Part shown: positions 19,258 to 27,112 of the stretch, piece after piece
Position numbering within the stretch: the first letter of the stretch is position 1
Layout of the letters: each line of letters starts with the position of its first letter
Assembly: GCA_025454395.1 (NCBI GenBank)
Contig: JALOOM010000021.1
Coordinates: 62,001-126,000 of the forward strand
Source: Elainella sp. Prado103
Lineage (GTDB): Bacteria > Cyanobacteriota > Cyanobacteriia > Elainellales > Elainellaceae
Length of the DNA: 64,000 nt
Reading direction: 5' to 3'
Made by a program: the position numbers and the translations under genes
Notes under the pieces: model-generated
What the model was told of the DNA's origin: nothing
Database searches by the model: none
Seen by the model: the letters and a program-made list of their open reading frames with translations, nothing else

Positions 19258-20283
19258 CTAGGGCCTTAACGTGGGCTTGCCGGTTAATGAAGTGGAGACA
19301 GGGAGAGGCGTAGGAAGCGGGAGGCGGGTCGGTTGAGCAGGCTTCATCGCCAGAGCCGCCAGACTCCTCCAGGTTGACAACCGATAGGGAAAAACAAGTG
19401 CCGATCGAAAACCCGTGGTCAACGCTTGCCACTTTTGCCCCGCATGATGTTCACACCAAGCCCGCCACAACAAGAAGTTTTGGATATGCTCAGCAGCCGT
19501 TAGTGGCCGACTCAGATCTTGGGGCGGCAGGGGCGGACATCCTCGTTGCAAATCATCTGTGCCGATCGTCTGACGTTGTTGTTGAAATTGGCGAGCCACT
19601 TCATCAAAAAACTGGCGTTCGATCGAGCTTCTCGTATGGGTAATCGAGCTTTTGTGTAGCCGGTAGAAATAACACAGAGATGGGACATACCAGACCGGGC
19701 AGACCTCGCCGAGGCGGAGTTGCAAGTCAATATCTTCGGCCGTGGTGAAGTAAGGACGAAACCCACCTAAGTCCCGCAGTACCGAAGTGCGAATCAGGTA
19801 GGTACAGAAATGGGTACGGGCAAATCCGGCGCATAGCTCCATTGAAATATCCACCGGGCTGGGTGAATCTATGAACTCAACCAATCGTTCGCCCTTAGCA
19901 TCGATCGCCGCATATCCGCCGCAAACGGCCCCCCAGCCAGGATGAGCAGTCAACCAGTCAACCTGCTGGTGGATTCGATCGCCCGGATACAGATCATCGG
20001 CATCACAACGTGCGATAAATTCACCTTGAGCATGGGCCAAGCCTGTGTTTAAAGCAGCCGCAATCCCACAACCAGCACTTTCCACCAAGCGCAACCGCGG
20101 ATCGGTACACTGCCGCAACCGTTCCAGGGAACCATCGGTCGTGCCATCGTTGACAACGATTACTTCCAGCGGAATGGACTGCTCTTGCAAGATCGAGTGC
20201 AAAGCATTCGCGATATAGCGCTCGGCATTGTACATCGGCACAATGACGCTGACACGCACCAATGGACTGGGGGTAGGCACCAC
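19258..20283 (-). CDS. Family 2 glycosyltransferase (first of three)
   Basis: This is a 341-residue GT-A glycosyltransferase of family GT2. The start VRVSVIVPMYNAERYIANAL is typical, with VVNDGTTDGS binding the nucleotide and CDADDL as the metal-binding DxD. The C-terminal ~100 residues are variable and there are no transmembrane helices. The GTG at 20283 is supported by AAGGAAGG directly upstream. With its two neighbours it likely elongates an exopolysaccharide, O-antigen or glycolipid sugar chain; the acceptor is unknown. Confidence 0.88.
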   Translation of the reverse strand: MVPTPSPLVRVSVIVPMYNAERYIANALHSILQEQSIPLEVIVVNDGTTDGSLERLRQCTDPRLRLVESAGCGIAAALNTGLAHAQGEFIARCDADDLYPGDRIHQQVDWLTAHPGWGAVCGGYAAIDAKGERLVEFIDSPSPVDISMELCAGFARTHFCTYLIRTSVLRDLGGFRPYFTTAEDIDLQLRLGEVCPVWYVPSLCYFYRLHKSSITHTRSSIERQFFDEVARQFQQQRQTIGTDDLQRGCPPLPPQDLSRPLTAAEHIQNFLLWRAWCEHHAGQKWQALTTGFRSALVFPYRLSTWRSLAALAMKPAQPTRLPLPTPLPVSTSLTGKPTLRP

Positions 20284-20324
20284 GAACCTTCCTTTCTTGC
20301 AACTCGCGACTCGATCAACTGCAC

Positions 20325-20362
20325 CTTGTCAGGATCAACTTGTCAGGATCAACTTGTCAGGA
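20325..20362. repeat. 14-bp tandem repeat upstream of a GT2 gene
   Basis: cttgtcaggatcaa occurs twice, followed by a third partial copy, in the spacer upstream of the first GT2 gene. Confidence 0.85.
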
Positions 20363-20514
20363 CTATTAGTAAACCACAAAGTTTACAATTTCGTTGTGAC
20401 TTGTGGCACTTGACTCAGTACTTAAACCAATGCGCACAGTAATTTTACTGGATTTAATTTGAAGAAGCTAGGTTTAGACACCCCAAATTATAAAATTTAC
20501 GTATTCTTACGGAA

Positions 20515-21465
20515 TCAGCTACAGCGAACGGTATCGGGGGGCAGCGGATCCCGCAAGGGTTTCAGTAGAGCACAGCCGAAAAGTCGCCAGCTCTCTCGAT
20601 TGAGTGGCAGTTTTATGATCGCTTTCAGTCCGTAAATTAAAGCTGTTCGCCGTTGCCGATAGTTAAACGCCCACCAACCATACTTGAGTATAAATTGCTG
20701 CTGCGATCGACGATCGGAACTCGGCCGCCAGGGTTCTCCTGCCTCAAATTGCCCTTGAATGCCCCGTCGCTGCCAGGCTCGCTGACAAGCCTCCAGCGCT
20801 TTTTGCCGCTGAAACTGGCAGTCTTGCTCGCTAACTGAATCAGCATGGAGGCGATACTGTATTAAACAGTGGGGCAAATTGGCTAACTGACCGACTTCGC
20901 CTAACCGCAGCCACAGATCCAGATCTTCTGCCTGTCCCATCGATTCATCGTAGCCCCCCACTTGTTGCACAACCGATCGGCGCAGCATGGCACAGGGTTG
21001 AAACAGGGCAGCATGACCCGCCAAGAGTTGAGGTTGAATTTCCATATCCGTCAGCGGCACTTGCAGATGGGTTAATCGCCGACCTCGAGCATCAATCAGC
21101 TCAAAGCTACTGCCCAAGCAAACAACTGCCGGATGTTGCTGCATGAATTCAACTTGAAGTGCGAGTCGATCGGGCAAAGCTACATCATCTGCATCGATCC
21201 AAGCCAAGAGTTCCGCTTCAGCCAGCCTCACCAATTGATTGCGCGTGCAAGGAATACCTTGATTTTCACGGTGCAGCACTCGCAACCGAGCATCTTGGCT
21301 GGCATAGTGATCGAGGATAGAAGCCGAGCGATCGGTTGAGCCATCGTTAATGATAATTAGCTCAAAATCCGTCCAGCTTTGAGCCAAAATACTCTCGATC
21401 GTTGTTGCCACATAACGATCAGCGTTGTAAACCGCCATCAACACGGAAACTAATGGCATAGGCAT
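20515..21465 (-). CDS. Family 2 glycosyltransferase (second of three)
   Basis: This is a 316-residue GT2 enzyme with VSVLMAVYNADRYVATTIES, NDGSTDRS and the DxD motif IDADDV. Its ATG overlaps the stop of the upstream GT2 gene as TGATG, so the two are translationally coupled. The C-terminus (KYGWWAFNYRQRRTALIYGLKAI) closely matches that of its neighbour (MYGWWFFNAGNRSGALAYGLKAI), so they are recent paralogues. The third gene is more distant. Confidence 0.88.
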   Translation of the reverse strand: MPMPLVSVLMAVYNADRYVATTIESILAQSWTDFELIIINDGSTDRSASILDHYASQDARLRVLHRENQGIPCTRNQLVRLAEAELLAWIDADDVALPDRLALQVEFMQQHPAVVCLGSSFELIDARGRRLTHLQVPLTDMEIQPQLLAGHAALFQPCAMLRRSVVQQVGGYDESMGQAEDLDLWLRLGEVGQLANLPHCLIQYRLHADSVSEQDCQFQRQKALEACQRAWQRRGIQGQFEAGEPWRPSSDRRSQQQFILKYGWWAFNYRQRRTALIYGLKAIIKLPLNRESWRLFGCALLKPLRDPLPPDTVRCS

Positions 21466-22391
21466 CAGGGAGCTTGGGGGGGGAAAGGTTTGAGTAAGGC
21501 ACAGGCAAATAATTTCCAGCCTTCGATCGCCCAGGGTAAAGTCCGGATTGCCTTAAGCCCATAGGCTAATGCGCCCGATCGATTCCCAGCATTGAAAAAC
21601 CACCAGCCATACATGGTGACAAATTGATGCCGTGAGCGCCGATCAACCGGTCGCCACGGGGGAGCCTCATAGAATGTGCCAGTGATCCCCCGTCGTTGCC
21701 AGGCTTGGACACAGGCAGCCCGTCGCTGTTGGGTTTGCTGAGTTTGTAACCGTTCACTGATGGATCGATCATGCTGCCGATAGCATAAAACAGTCTGCCG
21801 GAGGTTAGCCAGTTCCCCCAGTTCGCCTAATTTCAGCCACAGATCTAGATCTTCAGCCGGATAAAAGTTGGCATCATAGCCTCCCACTTGCAACATAGCC
21901 GATCGGCGCATCATGGCGGAAGGATGATTGATCGGGGTTTGCCCCGTGAGGGCCAGTTGTTGGATCGCAGCATTGTCTTCTGCTTCGGGGTGATGTAACA
22001 AGATTCGACCCGCCGCATCGATCCAATCCTGTGCTCCTCCCACACAAACCACTTGAGGATGGGTTTGTAAAAATGCCACCTGCAAGGCGAATCGATCGGG
22101 CAAGGCAATATCATCGGCATCCATGCGGGCAATATATTCACCCTGAGCCATTTGCAGCAATTCGTTGAGGGTGGCAACAAACCCCAAATTATCGCGACGA
22201 ATCAACCGAATTCGATCGTCTGTCGCCGCATAACGTTGCAAAATTGTGCTCGACCGATCGGTAGACCCATCATCAATAATCAGAAACTCAAAATCACGAT
22301 AGGTTTGCGCTAAAATGCTGCGAACCGCCGCTGCTACATAGCGCTGAGCATTATAAACCGGCATGATCACAGAAACGATCGGCACAGTCAT
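21465..22391 (-). CDS. Family 2 glycosyltransferase (third of three)
   Basis: This 308-residue GT2 enzyme starts MTVPIVSVIMPVYNAQRY, with DDGSTDRSS and the DxD motif MDADDI. A TTG 51 bp upstream would lengthen it, but homologous proteins start at this ATG. It is the first gene of the coupled pair and shares the GWW...GLKAI C-terminal block with the next one. It likely adds a sugar to a surface polysaccharide. Confidence 0.88.
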   Translation of the reverse strand: MTVPIVSVIMPVYNAQRYVAAAVRSILAQTYRDFEFLIIDDGSTDRSSTILQRYAATDDRIRLIRRDNLGFVATLNELLQMAQGEYIARMDADDIALPDRFALQVAFLQTHPQVVCVGGAQDWIDAAGRILLHHPEAEDNAAIQQLALTGQTPINHPSAMMRRSAMLQVGGYDANFYPAEDLDLWLKLGELGELANLRQTVLCYRQHDRSISERLQTQQTQQRRAACVQAWQRRGITGTFYEAPPWRPVDRRSRHQFVTMYGWWFFNAGNRSGALAYGLKAIRTLPWAIEGWKLFACALLKPFPPQAP

Positions 22392-22881
22392 AGGAAATCG
22401 AAAAAATTCTAGATTGAATGAGTCAGCAATATAGTTCAGCAACAGAGGCTAGTCACAGAGGCTAGTCACAGAGGCTAGCAATCTAACCCCCCTTGGGCGC
22501 AGTCCAGATGCCTACACTGGATCAATTGAACATCTATCTGCTTGAGATGAGATAGAGAGTAAAGTGACGATCGAGAGAGAGGAAACAGATCAGTTTCAAT
22601 AATGGACAACTCAATGATTGACAGCATGATCAATCGAGCAGGTATTCTAATCCAGGGTTAATTTAGAAATTTAGTCAGTTGAATAAAGATGTAATCAGAA
22701 TAGGAGAGCGATCCGTGAAAGGTGAAACCAACAATTTGAGGAAGGAAAACTAAATAAGAAAAATATCAATGCCCGAATGATTTTGATTCAAATTCGATCG
22801 CCAATAATCAGTCAATAATGGGTCAGTAATCAGTCAATAATGGGTCAGTCGCTAGTGAATAATGGTGACCATTGGTTTGAC
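22392..22881. other. Gene-free region with two small tandem arrays
   Basis: No gene is seen. At 22443-22480 the 13-bp unit cagaggctagtca is repeated three times. At 22810-22858 a 23-bp block (cagtcaataatgggtcagtaat) is imperfectly duplicated. The promoter of the GT2 pair must lie here. Confidence 0.6.
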
Positions 22882-23088
22882 TCAGGCTGATTCCAACCAA
22901 TCGAAGACTTGATCAAGTTGCTCGATGGTAATTAATCCATACTGCCAGAGCACCATCGGCAGTAAATTATCAGGGAGCGGTGCCACTTCATCTTGATGTT
23001 GACGCAGCCCGATCGCGATCGCATGGGAAGGAACTGCCAGATCTTGTTCTAGGTATTCAATGAGCTTTTGTTGCAGCGTTGGTTGCAT
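22882..23088 (-). CDS. DUF2949 family small protein
   Basis: This 68-residue protein resembles the cyanobacterial DUF2949 family: an N-terminal helix (QQKLIEYLEQDLAVPSHAIA) and the conserved block LLPMVLWQYGLITIEQLDQVFDWLE. The function is unknown. A GTG lies four codons upstream, but the ATG at 23088 is preferred. It is monocistronic. Confidence 0.82.
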   Translation of the reverse strand: MQPTLQQKLIEYLEQDLAVPSHAIAIGLRQHQDEVAPLPDNLLPMVLWQYGLITIEQLDQVFDWLESA

Positions 23089-23390
23089 GAGAGAAAGCAC
23101 GTATCTAAACGTTTGCGAGTGTAGGCTCTCCTGAGGGAAAAGCCCATGACGGAGATCACGGAAATCCGTGAGAACTCGAAAGAGAGACTCCGGAAAAACC
23201 GCATGACGAAAGAGTGTATCACAGCTCTAGTACGGTGGAACCTCGTGTTTACATTCTTAAAAGAAAAATTTTTAGCCCAGTATCGCGCCAGTATCGCGCC
23301 AGTATTGCAGCAAGTTCTGGGACTTAGTAAGCAGAATTACTTATCATTCGATGGCATGGAGGCGATGGCATGGAGGCGATGGCATGGAGG
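23089..23390. other. Gene-free spacer with tandem repeats
   Basis: I see no credible gene. Contents include a CACGGA-AA-TCCGTG hairpin near 23157, a three-copy agtatcgcgcc repeat (23279-23310) and a three-copy 14-bp gatggcatggaggc repeat (23350-23392) that ends at the stop of the SDR gene. Confidence 0.55.
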
Positions 23391-24215
23391 CTATAGGTTG
23401 CGATCGGCAGATTGCGATCGGCGAGTTTGCTGTACCAGGCGATCGAAGTACCAGTTGAGAATCGGCGCAATCAGGCTATGGAGACGAGCCAGCACGACCA
23501 TTTCCGAACCAGGGGCAATCACAAAGGCTTTTCTCGCCACTCCCTGCACAATTTGCTGGGCAACTGCATCGGCAGTCCAGGTTTGAGCAGTGGCAGTAAT
23601 TTGCTTTGTTTCAGGCGGTTTCGTTAGATTTTCGGCTGCCAGTTGGGGAGTATCCGTATCAGGCGGATAGATGACTGAAACCCCGATTCCCCAAACTTTA
23701 AGTTCACCCCGTAATGCCTCTGCTAAGCCCCGTAACGCAAATTTACTGGGACTATAGGGGGTATACCCATAAATGCCGATCAAGCCAGCACCGGAAGATA
23801 CCAAGACAATATGTCCTTGCCTTTGGGCTTCCATCGCTGGTAGAGCCGCTCGAATACAGTAGAGCGATCCAAAATAGTTGACCGCCATCGTTTGCTCAAA
23901 AACCTCGATTGGCAAAGCTCGAAAGTAGCCAGGATGGGCAATTCCGGCACAGGTGACTAAGACCGTTGGGGCACCAAATTGTTCGATCGACTGCTGTACG
24001 GCTGCTTCAATTTCCGATCGCTGGGCAACATCGGCTGTCAGACTGAGCACCTGAACCTGAGGGTGGCTCTGCTCGATTGCGGTCTTGGCCGCAGCTAACT
24101 TGATTGGATCGCGAGCCACAATGGTGACATTAAAGCCCTGACCGGCAAAGCGGATCGCCGTCGCCTGTCCAATGCCACTGGAGCCGCCTGTAATCAGGGC
24201 ATGGGGTCTACTCAT
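23391..24215 (-). CDS. Short-chain dehydrogenase, 3-ketodihydrosphingosine-reductase-like
   Basis: This 274-residue NAD(P)-dependent SDR has the cofactor motif TGGSSGIG near the N-terminus. The catalytic Ser is in LVSSGAG and the YxxxK pair is in YSPSK. The segment YPPDTDTPQL is typical of the KDSR/FVT1-like group, which reduces 3-keto sphingoid bases or related keto-lipids. The ATG overlaps the stop of the upstream SRPBCC gene (ATGA), so the two are coupled. The substrate is inferred only. Confidence 0.85.
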   Translation of the reverse strand: MSRPHALITGGSSGIGQATAIRFAGQGFNVTIVARDPIKLAAAKTAIEQSHPQVQVLSLTADVAQRSEIEAAVQQSIEQFGAPTVLVTCAGIAHPGYFRALPIEVFEQTMAVNYFGSLYCIRAALPAMEAQRQGHIVLVSSGAGLIGIYGYTPYSPSKFALRGLAEALRGELKVWGIGVSVIYPPDTDTPQLAAENLTKPPETKQITATAQTWTADAVAQQIVQGVARKAFVIAPGSEMVVLARLHSLIAPILNWYFDRLVQQTRRSQSADRNL

Positions 24216-24907
24216 CGTCCGGAGCGACGTTCCATTTCTTGCTGGAGGGCAGACATCGTGCGCTGTAAGTTGTCTTTGTAAATCCCAAAAAAGATCGATC
24301 GGTTGGAGGCAGGCTCTACAACGACTTGATGGGTAATCATCACTTGCCCTCCTGCTCCGGTGACATACCAGGAACCTTGCAGTTTTTTCAAATCGCCATC
24401 GACCTGGCTAAAGGTAATATGAGACGGATAGTTTTCCGAAGCGGCAATCACGATCCGTTCACGATGGGTGATGGGAAAAATCCGAATCACATTGATCTGT
24501 TCAAAGGTGCGTTGAGTGCCGCTACTTTGCAACACCTGACTCGATTCCACACCCGGTAGAAAGCTAGAGAAATTGTTATAGTCGGTCAGAACAGCCCAAG
24601 CGATATCGATCGAGGCATTGGCCATCACCCGTGCTGTATAGTTGCCATCCTCCCCGGAAAGCAATACCCGCCCCTGCCGCAAAGCAGCCTGTTCTTGATT
24701 GGTTAAGGCTGACTGAAGCGGAACGGTTGGAGTGGCGAACCATTGAGGCGGATGAGCCTGAAGAGGGGTTGGAATCGGAAAAATGGGAGTATCCGCAGGA
24801 TGGGCTGAGAGAACCCTACCTACTGTCAACCCAACACTCGCAATACCACAGCCTATGCCTAACCCGACTTTTAATGCCGATCGCCGCTGATTTTGCCAAC
24901 CCACCAT
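24212..24907 (-). CDS. SRPBCC (START-like/cyclase) protein with N-terminal membrane anchor
   Basis: This is a 231-residue protein. It starts MVGWQNQRRSALKVGLGIGC and has a hydrophobic segment near residues 12-32 that acts as an anchor or signal. The remainder (ARVMANASIDIAWAVLTDYNNFSSFLPGVESS) is an SRPBCC ligand-binding domain of the polyketide-cyclase/Coq10 kind. The gene is coupled to the SDR gene downstream. The true start was set at the ATG at 24907, since the longer frame begins with TTG. The ligand is unknown, perhaps a lipid. Confidence 0.82.
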   Translation of the reverse strand: MVGWQNQRRSALKVGLGIGCGIASVGLTVGRVLSAHPADTPIFPIPTPLQAHPPQWFATPTVPLQSALTNQEQAALRQGRVLLSGEDGNYTARVMANASIDIAWAVLTDYNNFSSFLPGVESSQVLQSSGTQRTFEQINVIRIFPITHRERIVIAASENYPSHITFSQVDGDLKKLQGSWYVTGAGGQVMITHQVVVEPASNRSIFFGIYKDNLQRTMSALQQEMERRSGR

Positions 24908-24982
24908 AATTTTGTTGCTGCTCTTGCATTCCAAATTATACAAGTTCGCGGAGTCAAACAACTGAGCGATCTAACAGCGTCT

Positions 24983-25078
24983 GGTCAGTCGATCGGTCAG
25001 TCGATCGGTCAGTTGATTGGTCAGTCGATCGATCAAGCAATTGGTCAGTCGATTGGTCAGTTGATCAGCGTTGATCAG
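24983..25078. repeat. 12-bp tandem repeat, seven to eight copies
   Basis: The unit ggtcagtcgatc repeats from 24983 at 12-bp steps with C/T and A/T variation (ggtcagttgatt, gatcaagcaatt). It lies between the divergent SRPBCC and hypothetical genes. It is frame-neutral and would read GQSI or GQLI in the plus strand, though no gene there is convincing. Confidence 0.9.
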
Positions 25079-25172
25079 CAAAGTTACTGAGAGATCCCTA
25101 CCGGGATGGGAATACTGGAGTCAAGACGACGCTCCGCCAGTAGGCTCCGGGCAATCCATCCCTAAAGTGGTT

Positions 25173-25649
25173 ATGTGGCATAGGTTTAAGAATTTCTGGT
25201 TCAGTCTGAAAAGTTATGATGCTCTGAGTCCTGACTTGAGGGTGCGACGGCAAGTCAACCGATCGTTGCGCAAGCGTCCCATGTTATCCCTAGAGCCCTG
25301 GTTCCAGGCGTTCTACCAATCCCATGGTATTGCTTATGCGATCGTCCACTTTACCTATGTGCATCTGGCAAAATATTCAGGGTTGGAGTTTGGGCGTGTC
25401 TTGCCGAACGATCGATTAGATGAAGATTTACATTGGAGCCAGGTGTGCTGGTTCGATTGGGAAACGCATTTATTGGATGATTTCTGGAATTATTTCGGTG
25501 TCGATATCAGTGATTGCCTGGATCTGGATACAATACAGACTATCAACGATCTCGTGATTTTTCTCGATCGCTATGTTACCGATCATTCCTCGGCTTCAGC
25601 GTTGAGAAATCCGAGTTCAGACTCTTTCCTCAACACTGAGCACTACTGA
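25173..25649 (+). CDS. Conserved hypothetical protein, ACP-like architecture
   Basis: This is a 158-residue soluble protein. The ATG at 25173 (MWHRFKNFWFSL) is preferred over an upstream start that would include repeat-derived sequence. A basic N-terminal part is followed by FGRVLPNDRLDEDLHWSQV and FGVDISDCLDLDTIQTINDLVIFLDR. That helical pattern resembles acyl-carrier-protein-like DUF1493 proteins, but the phosphopantetheine Ser motif is not present. The function is unknown. It converges on the deaminase-like gene with a 14-bp gap. Confidence 0.65.
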   Translation: MWHRFKNFWFSLKSYDALSPDLRVRRQVNRSLRKRPMLSLEPWFQAFYQSHGIAYAIVHFTYVHLAKYSGLEFGRVLPNDRLDEDLHWSQVCWFDWETHLLDDFWNYFGVDISDCLDLDTIQTINDLVIFLDRYVTDHSSASALRNPSSDSFLNTEHY

Positions 25650-25663
25650 AGTATCAATCCGCA

Positions 25664-26776
25664 CTAGCCTCTAGCGTAACTTTCCTCAAGCGTTTCATGC
25701 ACTGAACTCACGGCTGGGTGAAGAATATCGCTCAAAATAGAGACTGGTTGCTGCTGGTGTTTCCAGGCAAAAGCATGGCGGAAGGCCGCATCCTGACAAG
25801 TTTGGAGTTGTCGGAAGCTAATCACATCATGGGTGAGCAGACTTTCGTACTCAAAGGGCAGCCGCATATTGTGCAAGCCGGCGTTGTCAGTGCAGATCGC
25901 AATATCGACTCCCGCCTCAAAACAGCGATCGAACACCAGTTTCAATTCATGAATGCTCTGCATCGTGCCAGTCTTGAGGTATGTTGTCGGACAGACCTCT
26001 AAGCACTGACCTTGCTGAGCCAATTGAGGCAACAGTTCCGGATGCTTCAGGGGAATTTGAATGCCATGCCCAATCCGCATCAGGTAAGGCAACAACTGAG
26101 GATGGCAGCCATCGGGGGTTTCATAAAGGTGCCCTGTCGTATTTAACCCCAACGATCGGGCATAGTCATATAACTCGATAAATTCATCAAGTCGTTCTCC
26201 ATAATGATTATCTCCCCCCGCTAAATCAATACCACAAACATACTGGGGCATCTGGGCCGCCAAATCGATCAAGGCGCGATTCACGGTATAGGGCAAACGG
26301 GAATGCATACAGAGAATCTGACTGGTGACGATCGGGTATTCTCCCATTTGGCTCGCTTGACCCACGACTTCCACCACCCGGCCCATCAGGTCGATCCGGT
26401 CAGATTGGCCCAGGTGTTCTGGGGTACGAAGAAAGGGAGTGTAGCGCAACTCCAAATAGGCCAGATTTTCAAACACATAAGCTCCCCGCATCAACCGATA
26501 GATGAAGTAGGGTAAGGTCTCTATGGTCTGCACTTTCTCCACCAGGGTGTGCAATTCCAAATATTCGTCTAAAGTATTACGGGGACGAGTGTAGAAATCC
26601 TCAAATGCATCGTAGTCGGCAAACCGATCGGTTGAGTCGGCCTGGTTACGTTCAAAGTAGCGCCAAAGAATCCTGGGTACAACGGAACCTCCCAGGTGGC
26701 GATGCAATTCAGCGTATAATGCCACGGGAACCTCTTGATTTGTATATCGATAAAAGTACAAAGGCATCACCAGCAT
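25664..26776 (-). CDS. Adenosine-deaminase-like metal-dependent hydrolase
   Basis: This 370-residue TIM-barrel amidohydrolase belongs to the adenosine/AMP deaminase superfamily. Metal and catalytic motifs are recognisable but shifted: ELHRHLGGS (for HxH), GIDLAGGDN, GHLYE (for HAGE, His and Glu kept), RIGHG and CTDNAG (for TDDP, first Asp kept). The length fits the family. Substitutions in the purine pocket, including the second Asp changed to Asn, suggest a substrate other than plain adenosine. The start is uncertain between ATG at 26776 and at 26767. Confidence 0.78.
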   Translation of the reverse strand: MLVMPLYFYRYTNQEVPVALYAELHRHLGGSVVPRILWRYFERNQADSTDRFADYDAFEDFYTRPRNTLDEYLELHTLVEKVQTIETLPYFIYRLMRGAYVFENLAYLELRYTPFLRTPEHLGQSDRIDLMGRVVEVVGQASQMGEYPIVTSQILCMHSRLPYTVNRALIDLAAQMPQYVCGIDLAGGDNHYGERLDEFIELYDYARSLGLNTTGHLYETPDGCHPQLLPYLMRIGHGIQIPLKHPELLPQLAQQGQCLEVCPTTYLKTGTMQSIHELKLVFDRCFEAGVDIAICTDNAGLHNMRLPFEYESLLTHDVISFRQLQTCQDAAFRHAFAWKHQQQPVSILSDILHPAVSSVHETLEESYARG

Positions 26777-27112
26777 CAAGAAATGCTAGCGGTCTAATGA
26801 CGACAGCAGACGATCGGAGAAGTACAAGATGAGAACGACTGCTTCGCAAATGGGAGAAACCTTCAGTCTAAATGGTCAGTTTCCCAGCGAGGGCGTTTGC
26901 AACTAGAGATTTAGTTTACTTAATGTAACAATAGCGAATCCAAATTGCCAGTTGTTTACATGACAATTCTAGGAAAAGAGCAATAATTCTTCATACTCCC
27001 TGGGTTTGAGATTATCTCGAATTCAAGATTATCAATTCAGGATTGTCCTGAATTCGAGATTGCCACGAGTTTAGTCAAGCTGGCTGCTTAGGGCTCCAGC
27101 TCCGTCAACGCT
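26777..27112. other. Gene-free spacer with a strong nested inverted repeat
   Basis: No gene is seen. It contains the promoter of the deaminase-like gene and, near its right end, the hairpin region listed separately. Confidence 0.5.
27014..27060 (-). terminator. Nested inverted repeats downstream of the pseudo-caspase gene
   Basis: ATCTCGAATTCA (27014-27025) is perfectly complementary to TGAATTCGAGAT (27049-27060). An alternative hairpin pairs AATTCAGGA (27034-27042) with TCCTGAATT (27046-27054) over a 3-nt loop. The two structures compete for the same arm. It lies 53 bp past the caspase-like gene's stop, so a terminator or RNA-stability element is plausible, but there is no clean T-run. Confidence 0.45.

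Noticed and set aside
18047-19432. Long gcvT start 85 codons upstream
   Set aside because: The extension is Ser/Cys-rich and unlike GcvT proteins; the family start is MAFPSLLRTPLF at 19177.
23146-23586. Open frame of 146 codons on the plus strand
   Set aside because: Second half is antisense to the SDR gene and the middle is tandem-repeat sequence; no family features.
23391-24961. SDR plus SRPBCC pair as a biosynthetic gene cluster
   Set aside because: No synthase, carrier protein or tailoring genes surround them; the coupling alone does not support this.
24893-25090. Open frame with GQSI repeats
   Set aside because: Starts inside the oppositely oriented SRPBCC gene and consists mainly of the 12-bp array.
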